From: Mucilaginibacter hurinus
GTDB lineage: Bacteria > Bacteroidota > Bacteroidia > Sphingobacteriales > Sphingobacteriaceae
Length of the DNA stretch: 64,000 bases
Assembly (NCBI RefSeq): GCF_003324525.1
Contig: NZ_QGDC01000005.1
Location: forward strand, 356,428-420,427
Direction: 5' to 3'
Under the pieces are notes generated by a model. It made no database searches, was not told the DNA's origin, and saw only the letters and a list, made by a program, of their open reading frames with translations. Positions 33,105-42,543 of this stretch are shown here, in pieces. How positions within the stretch are numbered: the stretch's first letter is position 1; every line of letters starts with the position of its first letter. The translations under genes were made by a program, and so were the position numbers.

Positions 33105-35981
33105 ATGCGTATTAATTTTAGATTGTCACTGGCGGCATTAGCCCTGCTTGCTGCCTCAACAAGCGTTTCAGCACAGGTAAAAAAGAAACCTGCAATTTCT
33201 CCCCGGTCAAAACCCGTTAATGTAGCGCAGCAGGTAAAAAGTAATGCTGCATTATTGCCGGTTGACGCCAATGTTGTTATTGGTAAACTTTCTAACGGGC
33301 TAACCTATTATATCCGCAAAAACAGTATGCCTCAAAATCGGGCCGAACTTTATTTAGTAAATAAGGCGGGGTCAATTTTAGAAACTGATGCCCAGCAAGG
33401 TTTGGCACACTTTGTTGAACACATGGCATTTAATGGTACCCGTGATTTCCCGAAGAACCAGCTGGTTAACTTTCTGCAAAGTTCAGGCGTAAAGTTCGGG
33501 GCTGACCTTAATGCCATGACGTCTTTCGATGAAACAATATACCAGTTGCCGCTGCCTACCGACAGCGTAAACGTATTTGAAAAGGGATTTGATATACTGG
33601 CTAATTGGGCCGGCCATGTTACCTTTGACCAGGCCGAGCTGGATAAGGAGCGCGGCGTAGTGTTAGAAGAACTGCGTTTACGTGGTAAGAATGCGCAGGA
33701 ACGTATACAAAACCAGATATTGCCAACCATACTTAGCAACTCGCGATATGCCGACAGGCTGCCTAAGGGCAAGGAAGATGTAATAAAAAACTTTAACCTA
33801 GCCACTATAAAGAGCTTTTACGACGATTGGTACCGCCCTAACCTGCAGGCGGTGATAGCAGTAGGCGACTTTGATCCTAAACGGGTTGAGCAACTTATAA
33901 AGGATAAGTTTTCTGCGCTGAAAAACCCGGTTAATCCTAAACCGCGTACCGAATATGCTGTTACGGCTACACCCGGCACCGTAGTAAAGTTCGCTACCGA
34001 TCCGGAGTTTCCGTATACCCTGGCCGAAATTATTGTTAAACACCCGGGCACCAAGGTTAAAACAACTACAGATTATTTGCAAAGCATGCGCTCAAGCTTG
34101 TTTAACCAAATGCTGAACGCGCGGCTAAATGAATTAATGCAGAAACCATCACCTCCTTTTCTGTACAGCAATGCAAGCTATGGCGCCTTTATAGGTAAGC
34201 AGGATGCCTTTAGTTCGGTAGTGGTAGCACGCCCCGGCGGACTGGAAGAAGCTGTAACCAACCTTGTAGCCGAGGTGGAGCGCGCAAAAAAATTTGGTTT
34301 TACGTTAACAGAGTTTGAACGCGCCAAACAAAACGCGCTGATACAAATAGGCAACGCTTATAAAGAACGCGACAAAACACGTTCTGTAAACTTTGTAACC
34401 GAATATCAGCAGCACTTTTTAAATGGACAGGGTATCCCGGGTATAGGGTTTGAGTATCAATTTTACCTGGACAATATTGATAAAATAACCCTTGAGCAAA
34501 TGAACGCGCTGGCTGCTAAGTTTATTACCGATCAAAACCGCACCATTATTGTAGAAGCACCTGATAATGAAAAAGACAAATTGCCAGATGAAGCAACGTT
34601 ACTGGGTTGGATAAGCGCCGCCGGTAAAAATCTTACAGCATACGTTGATAACGTAAGTACAAAGCCGTTGCTGGAAAAGATCCCGGATGCGGGTACAATT
34701 GTTGACGAGCAGCGCGACGACTCATTAGGCGTAACAACCGTTACGTTTGCTAATGGGTTAAAGGTTATGCTAAAACCCACTGACTTTAAGAACGATCAGA
34801 TACTAATAGCAGGTTACGGCTTTGGCGGAACCTCACTGGCCAGTGATGTTGATTTCACTTCGGCCAGGCTCGCTTCGGATTTGGTGGCAAATGGCGGAAT
34901 TGGTGAATTTAACCAGATACAGCTGCAGAAGATGATGACCGGTAAAAACGTCAGGATAGAGCCGTATATAAGCGACTATACGCAAGGGTTTAGCGGTAGT
35001 TCATCGCCTCAAGACCTTGTGACTGCCATGCAGCTGATACATCTTTATTTTACACAGCCGCGTAAGGACAATGATATCTGGCAATCAAATATGAGCCAGG
35101 TGCGCTCGATGTTGGTTAACCGGCATCTCGACCCTCAGAGTGTTTTCCAGGATACAGTGACAGCTGTATTAAACAGGTACAATTTCAGGGCAATGGTGCC
35201 AACTATTGGACGATTAAATACTGCTACGGCAGATAAAGCTTTTGATTTTTATAAAAGCAGTTTTGCCGATGCAGGAAGCTTTACCTTTACGCTGGTCGGT
35301 AATTTTGATGTTACCTCAATAAAGCCGTTACTGGCCACGTACCTGGGTAGCCTTCCTGCCGGTAATACCAAGAAAGCTTATGTAGATAGAATGATGTATC
35401 CGCCTGCCGGGCAAGTGACGAAAACAGTTAACAAAGGCATCGGCGACAAAAGCAGTGTGCAGCTTGTGTTTAGCGGCGACTATGTTTACAACGCACAAAA
35501 CAACATACAGTTAGATGCGCTTGAGGAAGTTTTAAATATTAAACTGATTGAGCGTTTACGTGAGCAGGAAAGCGGCGTATACGCACCGCAAGTAAGAGCG
35601 CGCTACCAAAAAATACCTGTGGGCAGGTACAGTATTACCATTAGTTTTGGATGCGCGCCTGAAAATGTAGATAAACTTGTAGCCGCTACAATGGATGAAA
35701 TAAACAAGATAAAACTAAACGGCGCACAACTAACCGATATTAAGAAATTCCAGGCTGAAGACTTACGTGCGCAGCAGGTGCAGCTGCGCGAAAATTATTT
35801 TTGGGTAGGTTATATAGCAAGCGGCGCCCAAAACCAGGATGACCCGCACCGTATACTACATTATCCAAAAACGCTGCAAACGGTTAATGTGGCAAGCACT
35901 AAGGATGCCGCCAATAAATATTTAAGCGGTAAAAACCTGGTGAAGCTCATACATATGCCGGAGAAAAAAGCTGAGAAGTAA
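33105..35981 (+). CDS. M16 family metallopeptidase (pitrilysin-like, two-domain)
   Basis: 958 residues with a signal peptide (RINFRLSLAALALLAASTSV, then SAQ). The inverted zinc motif is His102-Phe-Val-Glu105-His106 (HFVEH) followed by the third ligand in RGVVLEELRLR (about 185). The second half (about 540-958) repeats the fold but has no HxxEH motif, as expected for the inactive partner half that closes the chamber. It is periplasmic, degrading peptides of intermediate length. It is a single gene with a stem-rich convergent terminator after it. Confidence 0.93.
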   Translation: MRINFRLSLAALALLAASTSVSAQVKKKPAISPRSKPVNVAQQVKSNAALLPVDANVVIGKLSNGLTYYIRKNSMPQNRAELYLVNKAGSILETDAQQGLAHFVEHMAFNGTRDFPKNQLVNFLQSSGVKFGADLNAMTSFDETIYQLPLPTDSVNVFEKGFDILANWAGHVTFDQAELDKERGVVLEELRLRGKNAQERIQNQILPTILSNSRYADRLPKGKEDVIKNFNLATIKSFYDDWYRPNLQAVIAVGDFDPKRVEQLIKDKFSALKNPVNPKPRTEYAVTATPGTVVKFATDPEFPYTLAEIIVKHPGTKVKTTTDYLQSMRSSLFNQMLNARLNELMQKPSPPFLYSNASYGAFIGKQDAFSSVVVARPGGLEEAVTNLVAEVERAKKFGFTLTEFERAKQNALIQIGNAYKERDKTRSVNFVTEYQQHFLNGQGIPGIGFEYQFYLDNIDKITLEQMNALAAKFITDQNRTIIVEAPDNEKDKLPDEATLLGWISAAGKNLTAYVDNVSTKPLLEKIPDAGTIVDEQRDDSLGVTTVTFANGLKVMLKPTDFKNDQILIAGYGFGGTSLASDVDFTSARLASDLVANGGIGEFNQIQLQKMMTGKNVRIEPYISDYTQGFSGSSSPQDLVTAMQLIHLYFTQPRKDNDIWQSNMSQVRSMLVNRHLDPQSVFQDTVTAVLNRYNFRAMVPTIGRLNTATADKAFDFYKSSFADAGSFTFTLVGNFDVTSIKPLLATYLGSLPAGNTKKAYVDRMMYPPAGQVTKTVNKGIGDKSSVQLVFSGDYVYNAQNNIQLDALEEVLNIKLIERLREQESGVYAPQVRARYQKIPVGRYSITISFGCAPENVDKLVAATMDEINKIKLNGAQLTDIKKFQAEDLRAQQVQLRENYFWVGYIASGAQNQDDPHRILHYPKTLQTVNVASTKDAANKYLSGKNLVKLIHMPEKKAEK

Positions 35982-35996
35982 TATTATTTATAATAG

Positions 35997-36079
35997 GAAT
36001 GCGGGCGCTAAACAAATCCTTCAACGTGTCATTATGTTGGCCGGATACAATGATTTCTTTGGCACCCGCATCGTTTTTT
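35997..36079. terminator. Long interrupted hairpin between convergent M16 and uvrA genes
   Basis: ATGCGGGCGC (35999-36008) pairs with GCACCCGCAT (one mismatch, 36062-36071), then GTTTTTTA. A second hairpin (TCATTATGT with ACAATGA) fits inside the loop. It is placed between two convergent stops and probably ends M16 transcription, perhaps both directions. Confidence 0.5.
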
Positions 36080-36091
36080 ACTAAGGGAAGT

Positions 36092-38959
36092 TTAAACGGT
36101 ATGGTACCGCTCTTTTAAAAACGTCCCTGTATATGAGTTATTTACTTTAATTAAGTCCTCGGGTACGCCTTCAAACACAACATTTCCGCCCCTGTCGCCC
36201 CCTTCCGGGCCTATGTCAATCACCCAGTCTGCGCATTTGATCACATCCATATTGTGTTCAATCACCACTATGGTATTACCGTTATCCAGCAGCGCATCAA
36301 ACGATTTTAATAATTTCTTTATGTCAGCAAAATGCAGGCCGGTGGTAGGTTCATCAAATATGAACAGAGTTTTGTTGGTGTTGTTACCCTTTACCAGGAA
36401 AGATGCCAGTTTTATACGCTGGGCTTCACCGCCGGATAAGGTATTAGAAGACTGGCCAAGTTGTACGTAACCCAAACCCACATCAACCAATGGCTTTATT
36501 TTAGCGATGATTTTTGGTTCTTTTGCAAAAAATTCAAGCGCCTCATCAATGGTGAGGTGCAATACTTCGGCCACGTTTTTTTCATTGTACAACACGTCTA
36601 AAACAGGCTGCTTAAAACGGTTTCCATTGCAGGCTTCGCAGGTTAAAAATATGTCGGCCATAAACTGCATCTCTATCTTTACCTCACCTTCACCCTGGCA
36701 TACATCGCAGCGGCCGCCCTCAACGTTAAATGAAAATGCCGATGGCTTTAGCCCGGCGGCTTTTGCGGCAGGCTGCGAGGCGAAAAGGTTTCGTATTTCG
36801 TCCCATGCCTTAACATAAGTAACCGGGTTTGAACGCGATGACCGGCCGATTGGGTTTTGGTCGACAAGTTCAACCTGCTCAATTTTGTTATAGTCGCCCT
36901 CAATGCTGTCATAAGCACCTGTTTGCTCGCCTGAGTAATTGCCCAGTGTTTTTTGCAAGGCAGGTGCCAATATACGCTTTACCAAACTTGTTTTACCCGA
37001 TCCCGAAACGCCCGTAACCACGGTTAAAACACCTAACGGAAACTTGGCGGCCGCATTTTTTAAATTGTTTTCACGTGCGCCTTTAATGGTAATGTGGTCA
37101 TTCCACTTACGGCGGGTAGTCGGAATGGCTATTTCCTCTTTGCCGCTCAGGTACCGCCCGGTAAGGCTGTTATCGTCATTGATGATCTCGTTATATGTAC
37201 CAGTAAACACCAGTTCACCGCCGTGCGTACCTGCTTCCGGCCCAATATCTATGATATGATCGGCGGCTTTCATAACTTCTTCCTCGTGCTCAACAACCAG
37301 TACAGTATTGCCTACATCGCGCAATGATTTTAGCACGCCTATAAGGCGCTGAGTATCGCGCGGGTGCAAGCCTATGCTTGGCTCGTCTAAAACATAAACG
37401 GAGCCTACTAAACTGCTGCCAAGCGATGTGGCGAGGTTAATACGCTGCGATTCACCACCTGATAATGTATTTGATAGGCGGTTAAGCGTAAGATAACTTA
37501 ACCCTACATCGTTTAAAAAATTAAGGCGATTAGTAATTTCCATCAGCAAACGCTTGCCTATTTTGGCATCATTTGCCGCCAGTTCAAGGCTCTTGAAAAA
37601 TACATAAGCTGTGTCTAAAGGCATCAGTACAACATCTGTTATAGATTTGCCTTCTATTTTAACATAAGATGCGTCTTTACGTAAACGGCTCCCCTTGCAT
37701 TCTGGGCAAGTGGTTTTGCCACGGTATCGAGACAGGAGCACACGATATTGTATTTTATAAGTTTGTGCCTCCATTTCCGTAAAAAACTCGTCGAGCCCAC
37801 GGAAATATTTATTGCCTTTCCACAGCAATTCCTGTTGCTTGGCGGTAAGCTGATTATATTGGCGGTGTATCGGAAAATCAAACTTTATGGCGTTTTTCAC
37901 CAGCTGATCGTTCCATTCGCGCATCTTTTCGCCACGCCATGGGGCTATTGCACCCTCGTATACAGTTTTGCTTTTATCCGGAATCACCAGGTCTTCATCA
38001 ATACCAATTACTTTGCCATATCCTTCGCATTTTTTGCACGCGCCATAAGGATTGTTGAAGCTAAAAAAATTTGGCGTTGGCTCTTCAAAACGTATGCCGT
38101 CCAGTTCAAACCTGTCACAAAAAAAACGTTCCTGCTCGCTATCGGCTGCAGGCTCCTGCCACCGTACGTAGGCATCGCCCTTGCCTTCAAAAAAGGCAGT
38201 TTGTATACTGTCACCTAACCGGCTTATTGTTTCTTCTTCGTTATTTTTAGTGATACGGTCTATCACCATGCGTACCTGTTCATGGTCCTGGTCAGACTGG
38301 CCATGGTCGCCGCTTTTGGTGCCGGCGGCCTTCCATGTTTTGTCAGCAGCTACATTGTCGTCTTCCAGTAGCGCTTCAATTCGCGCAAGTTTTCCGTTAT
38401 ACTCTACACGCACAAAACCTTTTTGCAACAGCACGGCCAACTCTTCCTTTAAACTGCGGTTATTATGGGGGTGCAAAGGGCAAAGCACGGTAACCTGCGT
38501 ATCATCAGGCAATGCCATTATAAAGTTTATAACATCTGTAACGCTGTCTTTTTTTACCACCTCGCCCGAAACCGGTGAGTAAGTTTTACCAATACGGGAA
38601 AACAGGAGTTTCAGATAATCATATATCTCTGTTGAGGTACCTACCGTAGAGCGTGGGTTGGATGTAATCACTTTTTGCTCGATAGCGATAGCCGGAGCGA
38701 TGCCTTTTATATAATCTACCTCCGGCTTGTTCATCCGGCCCAAAAATTGGCGGGCATATGATGATAAGCTCTCTACATAGCGGCGTTGCCCCTCGGCATA
38801 AAGCGTATCAAACGCAAGGGATGACTTGCCCGACCCCGACATACCGGTTATCACTACAAGTTTATTTTTAGGAATAGCTACATCCAGGTTTTTTAGGTTG
38901 TGTACCCTTGCACCTTTTATAATAATATTACGCTGCGCGTCTTTTTCTGTTTCGGTCAT
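36092..38959 (-). CDS. uvrA: Excinuclease ABC subunit A
   Basis: DNA damage-recognition ATPase of nucleotide excision repair, 955 residues (E. coli 940). It has two ABC modules: Walker A GMSGSGKSS (about 38-46) and GVSGSGKTS (about 648-656), signatures LSGGESQRI (about 503) and LSGGEAQRI (about 843), and Walker B VLDEPSIGLHP and IFDEPTTGLH. Zinc modules are visible as CKKCEGYG, CPECKGSRLR and CDVCQGEGEV...CEAC. All parts are intact. uvrB and uvrC are not in the window. Confidence 0.97.
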   Translation of the reverse strand: MTETEKDAQRNIIIKGARVHNLKNLDVAIPKNKLVVITGMSGSGKSSLAFDTLYAEGQRRYVESLSSYARQFLGRMNKPEVDYIKGIAPAIAIEQKVITSNPRSTVGTSTEIYDYLKLLFSRIGKTYSPVSGEVVKKDSVTDVINFIMALPDDTQVTVLCPLHPHNNRSLKEELAVLLQKGFVRVEYNGKLARIEALLEDDNVAADKTWKAAGTKSGDHGQSDQDHEQVRMVIDRITKNNEEETISRLGDSIQTAFFEGKGDAYVRWQEPAADSEQERFFCDRFELDGIRFEEPTPNFFSFNNPYGACKKCEGYGKVIGIDEDLVIPDKSKTVYEGAIAPWRGEKMREWNDQLVKNAIKFDFPIHRQYNQLTAKQQELLWKGNKYFRGLDEFFTEMEAQTYKIQYRVLLSRYRGKTTCPECKGSRLRKDASYVKIEGKSITDVVLMPLDTAYVFFKSLELAANDAKIGKRLLMEITNRLNFLNDVGLSYLTLNRLSNTLSGGESQRINLATSLGSSLVGSVYVLDEPSIGLHPRDTQRLIGVLKSLRDVGNTVLVVEHEEEVMKAADHIIDIGPEAGTHGGELVFTGTYNEIINDDNSLTGRYLSGKEEIAIPTTRRKWNDHITIKGARENNLKNAAAKFPLGVLTVVTGVSGSGKTSLVKRILAPALQKTLGNYSGEQTGAYDSIEGDYNKIEQVELVDQNPIGRSSRSNPVTYVKAWDEIRNLFASQPAAKAAGLKPSAFSFNVEGGRCDVCQGEGEVKIEMQFMADIFLTCEACNGNRFKQPVLDVLYNEKNVAEVLHLTIDEALEFFAKEPKIIAKIKPLVDVGLGYVQLGQSSNTLSGGEAQRIKLASFLVKGNNTNKTLFIFDEPTTGLHFADIKKLLKSFDALLDNGNTIVVIEHNMDVIKCADWVIDIGPEGGDRGGNVVFEGVPEDLIKVNNSYTGTFLKERYHTV

Positions 38960-39095
38960 TTGTCAGTCGGTCGTCCGTGCCTCATCTTAAAGTATATCAA
39001 CTATGGTTTTATGGACTCTCAACCATGGTTTACAATATCAAAGTGCAAAAATCCTAAAATGTTTAGCAAATAGCAAATATGGACCCGAAATAGTT

Positions 39096-39118
39096 ACCGC
39101 TGTTGATACAGCGGTTTT
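39096..39118. terminator. Perfect 8-bp hairpin at the end of the ketolase gene
   Basis: ACCGCTGT/ACAGCGGT with a TGAT loop. The T-run lies on the plus strand (TTTTTTAATTTTT, entering the stop codon), while the minus strand has only A/T-mixed sequence after it, so its efficiency for the minus-strand genes is doubtful. Confidence 0.35.
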
Positions 39119-39805
39119 TTAATTTTTAGGATTTACAGGAGTTTGCCACAATTTCCACCAGGGAGTACCCGGCGAGTCATGATGTTCATAGTGATACCCA
39201 AAAAAATAACAGCTGAAAAAGGCTACCAGATGGTTGCGTGGCTGGCTGCGGGCAAAGTGTTTATTATCGTGTTCGCCCTTATGTGGTAGATAAGTACCGA
39301 AGTAAAATAGTTGCAACGTGCTGAGCAGTGATGGCGCCACCCAAAACAGCAATAGATTTGTTTCGGGTATCCAAATTTTTAGAATGTTATAAGCAATAGC
39401 CATTATTATGATTTGCCATACCGACAAATAATTGCGCATAAACCTAAAGTACCAGGCTAAAAAACCACCCTGATGATAATCCGGATCAACATCAGTATGT
39501 ACATGGCTATGATGCATGTGATGTTTTTTATACAGGTGCGGGTACCAGAACGACGCATATAAAAACGTACAGATAATGCCGACGCCGTTGTTAAGGTAGC
39601 GGTTGGATGACACGGTGCCATGCATAGCATCATGCGCGGTTATAAACAAACCTGTATATAAGTGCATTTGCACCAACATAAAAATATAAGTGAGCGGGTT
39701 GGTAAAACTTACCTGCCACTGCATCAGCATAACGATGCTGACTGTCCAGCAGCTTAACACAAGTACAGCAACAAAAAAGCCGGTATTTGAAGACGCTTTA
39801 AACAT
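39119..39805 (-). CDS. crtW: Beta-carotene ketolase-like membrane oxygenase (CrtW type)
   Basis: 228 residues with about four membrane helices and the di-iron histidine clusters of membrane hydroxylase/ketolase enzymes: HDAMHG (about 58-63), KKHHMHHSHVH (about 93-103) and YHYEHHDSPGTPWW (about 203-216). FGTYLPHKGEHDN (about 170) is close to the CrtW signature FGTYLPH. It would add a 4-keto group to a carotenoid ring. Generic fatty-acid desaturase is the alternative, but PWW and LPH favour CrtW. It lies about 100 bases after ispH on the same strand and near CruF/CruG-like genes. Confidence 0.82.
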   Translation of the reverse strand: MFKASSNTGFFVAVLVLSCWTVSIVMLMQWQVSFTNPLTYIFMLVQMHLYTGLFITAHDAMHGTVSSNRYLNNGVGIICTFLYASFWYPHLYKKHHMHHSHVHTDVDPDYHQGGFLAWYFRFMRNYLSVWQIIIMAIAYNILKIWIPETNLLLFWVAPSLLSTLQLFYFGTYLPHKGEHDNKHFARSQPRNHLVAFFSCYFFGYHYEHHDSPGTPWWKLWQTPVNPKN

Positions 39806-39905
39806 GTTTGTTTCTATTTACCCTTGCAACGGGCAAGGCATATTATCGATTTTAAGCGCGCATTAAACAGCCATAGCCATATATGTACTGCAAGTTTTTG
39901 CTGTA

Positions 39906-40757
39906 TCAATAAGTCTCAAGTTCCTTTTTTATATCCTGCATAAGCCACATTGGGGTGGAGGTTGCTCCTGCTATGCCCACAGTATCACCAGGGTTGAATA
40001 AACTTATATCCAATTCGCTAACTGCCGAAATAAAATAAGTGCTGGGATTGTATTTGCGGCAAACTTCATATAACACTTTACCGTTTGACGATTTGCGACC
40101 CGAGACAAACACGATTTTGTTAAAACGGCTAACAAACGCCGGTAGATCTTTATCACGATTTGATACCTGGCGGCAAATGGTATCATTAGCTTTTACCTCA
40201 TATCCGCGTGATAAAAGTTCATCTTTAATATGATAAAACTTCTCCATGCTTTTGGTGGTCTGGCTGTACAACGTAAAGCTTGATGGTAACTCAACATCAT
40301 CTAACTCGGCAAGATCCTGGAAAACCAATGCTTCGTTATTGGTTTGGCCTTCAAGTCCTATTACCTCTGCATGCCCATGTTTGCCAAAAATTAATATCTT
40401 CTCCTTATTGTCAAAGGATGTTTTAATCCGGTTTTGCAGCTTTAGCACAACCGGGCATGAGGCATCAATTAACGTTATGTTGTTTTCTAGCGCGAGTTTA
40501 TAAGTTTCGGGGGCCTCGCCGTGCGCGCGTATTAACACTTTTTCGTTGCGCAAATCTTTCAATTCCTCGTGATCTATAATACGCAATCCCTTTGCTTTCA
40601 GACGGGCCACTTCTTCATCGTTATGCACAATATCGCCCAGGCAGTATAAATAACCATCTTCGTCCAAAATCTCTTCGGCCATATCAATAGCAAATACCAC
40701 CCCAAAGCAAAAGCCCGAATCCTGATCGATAGTTACTTTTAAATTATACGCTCCCAT
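39906..40757 (-). CDS. ispH: 4-hydroxy-3-methylbut-2-enyl diphosphate reductase
   Basis: Last enzyme of the MEP pathway, giving IPP and DMAPP. 283 residues. The three [4Fe-4S] cysteines are visible: Cys17 in GFCFGV, one in DASCPVV (about 98) and one in NDTICRQVSNR (about 193). GATSTPMWLM near the end is the conserved TSTP substrate-binding motif, and HGHAEVIGL the conserved His region. It supplies isoprenoid precursors for the carotenoid genes on either side. It has its own complete promoter, so it can be expressed apart from the upstream genes. Confidence 0.95.
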   Translation of the reverse strand: MGAYNLKVTIDQDSGFCFGVVFAIDMAEEILDEDGYLYCLGDIVHNDEEVARLKAKGLRIIDHEELKDLRNEKVLIRAHGEAPETYKLALENNITLIDASCPVVLKLQNRIKTSFDNKEKILIFGKHGHAEVIGLEGQTNNEALVFQDLAELDDVELPSSFTLYSQTTKSMEKFYHIKDELLSRGYEVKANDTICRQVSNRDKDLPAFVSRFNKIVFVSGRKSSNGKVLYEVCRKYNPSTYFISAVSELDISLFNPGDTVGIAGATSTPMWLMQDIKKELETY

Positions 40758-40764
40758 TACTTTA

Positions 40765-40793
40765 CAAATTTACGGCAAAAACGTGATAAACAA
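40765..40793 (-). promoter_or_regulatory. Complete promoter TTG-N18-TAAATTTG for ispH (leaderless)
   Basis: On the minus strand TTG (40793-40791) is followed after 18 bases by TAAATTTG (40772-40765), which ends seven bases before the ispH ATG. This is the best full match to the Bacteroidota consensus in the window apart from the rRNA promoter. Confidence 0.65.
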
Positions 40794-40798
40794 GCAGC

Positions 40799-41476
40799 TT
40801 ATATCCAATGCAAAACAACAAAGAAGATAAACTGTGTTAGCAAAAACACCGGCGCCACCATGCTCTGGCGTTTAAACTTAACTGCCTCAAACACGTACAG
40901 CATTACAGCACTAGCCAAAAACCACCCCATGTAATTGCTAAAAGGTACCTTGTAGCCTTCCCACTGCCATTGGTCTTGTTCCTGCGCAACCGGTTCTATC
41001 AAAAAATCAAGTATCACCAGCAGTAAGGCCCCGGCTATAACTCTCCCAAAAACAGTTTTAAACATGTACCGCTGCATACTTACTCCCGTGGCGTATATCA
41101 ATAAAAACCAATTAACACCAATTAGTAAAGGGATATCAAATAATTTTAAACCAAGTGTTTCGCCATAACTGTAATTGCCGAAAATTAAGCCTGTATGCAC
41201 ACCAAACCATTCAACCCAAAAACCCAGCAAGTAAATAATTACTACAAATACCCAAAAATTTCCATTTATGCCATTATGGCTGTAAATAATACAACCCAGC
41301 ATAAGTAACAGGTGAAAAGGCACCAATTGCAAAAAGATATCATGGGTAACAGACGAAGAAAAACCAATTACTCCTACAAAGTGAAACAACACAATGATTA
41401 AAATAATCAGTCCGTTTTTGGCAGCGGCCATGTTGCGCGATTTGTGCACAGAACTTATACTTTTCGGCCTTTCCAT
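40799..41476 (-). CDS. Carotenoid biosynthesis protein, CruF-like (carotenoid 1',2'-hydratase family)
   Basis: 225 residues with six to seven membrane helices. The motif WVEWFGVHTGLIFGNYSYGETLG (about 86-108; key residues E88, G91, H93, G96, Y100) and LDFLIEPVAQE (about 158) are typical of the DUF422/CruF family, which hydrates the psi end of carotenoids to give a 1'-hydroxyl. Its start overlaps the end of the glycosyltransferase gene by 22 bases, so the pair is translated together. In cyanobacteria CruF and CruG act in sequence to make 2'-O-glycosylated carotenoids. Confidence 0.8.
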   Translation of the reverse strand: MERPKSISSVHKSRNMAAAKNGLIILIIVLFHFVGVIGFSSSVTHDIFLQLVPFHLLLMLGCIIYSHNGINGNFWVFVVIIYLLGFWVEWFGVHTGLIFGNYSYGETLGLKLFDIPLLIGVNWFLLIYATGVSMQRYMFKTVFGRVIAGALLLVILDFLIEPVAQEQDQWQWEGYKVPFSNYMGWFLASAVMLYVFEAVKFKRQSMVAPVFLLTQFIFFVVLHWI

Positions 41477-42543
41477 ACGGTGGTATTAGTAAGATGTTTT
41501 TGAACTGATAAAAAGGCTATTACAACTAAATTGAACATTTGCAGCGGATGTAATATTACATTAAGTAAAGCATTTTGCCCGGCAGATAAGGCTATCATAA
41601 TGCGTGTAAGCAGGATAAGGCCGGTCATAAAAAGTATGAGCTGCAGGTTTAATGTGGTAATTACAATAAGTGGCCCTGCAATCAGCACCGTAATGTATAC
41701 TAAAAAACCGGGTATGCTGTAATTAAATGCAGCCAGAAAGTTTTTGCCGAAGCCACTAACCGCTTCATTATAGCTTTTATACATACGGCAGGTTATCATG
41801 CCGTTAGCCAGCATTGTTTCGCCATTGTAACGGTTTGATTTTACGCATTTCATTATTTCAACATCTTCCACAATTTTATCTTTTACCATTCGGTGCCATT
41901 GATATTGCCGGTATACAGCGGCATCAAACAACATAAACTGCCCGCTCGCAGCGGCAATAAGCGGGTTGCGCAACAAGTAAACCAACCGTAAAGGCAACAG
42001 GTTTAACAAAATATAATGCATTAGGGGCACAACTGCCTTTTCCCCAAACGTTACCATATGCTGGTTGGTAAAAAGACTTAGCAAACTTAAGCCGCGTAGT
42101 TGCATACGGTGTACGGCGCTGTTTATTAAATTGTTGTGTACTATCTCATCAGCATCTAAAAAAAGAAAATATTGGCCCTTTGCGTGTTGGGCCAGTTGAT
42201 AGCACGCAAAGTTTTTGCCTAGCCAGCCTGTGGGTAACTCATCGCCTTTTATAACTTTGAAATTATGGTGCATATCAGCAAAGCGGCTACATATCTCATA
42301 GGTATTGTCGGTAGAATTATCGTCTAAAACGATGACCTCGTAATGGTGATAGTCCTGTTTTACAATGGATTGAAGCAACGCAGTAATATCGTCCTCCTCA
42401 TCCCGGGCAGGTATAAGTATAGACACCAATGCGTTATGCGGATGAGCTATATGCGGCAACTTAGGGTTCGATAAAAAGTTAAACAAAGTTACAGCGAAGC
42501 GCAAAACGATAAAGAAAAGCGTTATAGATATGGCTATGATCAC
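41455..42543 (-). CDS. Family 2 glycosyltransferase, CruG-like
   Basis: 362 residues. A membrane helix at the N-terminus (about 2-20), then a GT-A domain: LVSILIPARDEEDDI (about 43-57), the nucleotide-binding LDDNSTDNT (about 74-82) and the DxD-type LDADEIVHN (about 126-134). Three to four helices at the C-terminus complete the CruG-like layout. The start is a GTG placed immediately after the TAA of the preceding acyltransferase gene; no ATG exists before the catalytic domain. Proposed to glycosylate a hydroxylated carotenoid because of the adjoining CruF-like gene; a lipid acceptor is the alternative. Confidence 0.78.
   Translation of the reverse strand: MIIAISITLFFIVLRFAVTLFNFLSNPKLPHIAHPHNALVSILIPARDEEDDITALLQSIVKQDYHHYEVIVLDDNSTDNTYEICSRFADMHHNFKVIKGDELPTGWLGKNFACYQLAQHAKGQYFLFLDADEIVHNNLINSAVHRMQLRGLSLLSLFTNQHMVTFGEKAVVPLMHYILLNLLPLRLVYLLRNPLIAAASGQFMLFDAAVYRQYQWHRMVKDKIVEDVEIMKCVKSNRYNGETMLANGMITCRMYKSYNEAVSGFGKNFLAAFNYSIPGFLVYITVLIAGPLIVITTLNLQLILFMTGLILLTRIMIALSAGQNALLNVILHPLQMFNLVVIAFLSVQKHLTNTTVWKGRKV

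Noticed and set aside
36829..38582. Several long plus-strand frames opposite uvrA
   Set aside because: Shadows of uvrA codon structure; the minus-strand protein has all UvrA motifs intact.
39096..39118. Proof of efficient termination after crtW
   Set aside because: The T-run is on the wrong strand for the minus-strand genes; kept only as a low-confidence hairpin.
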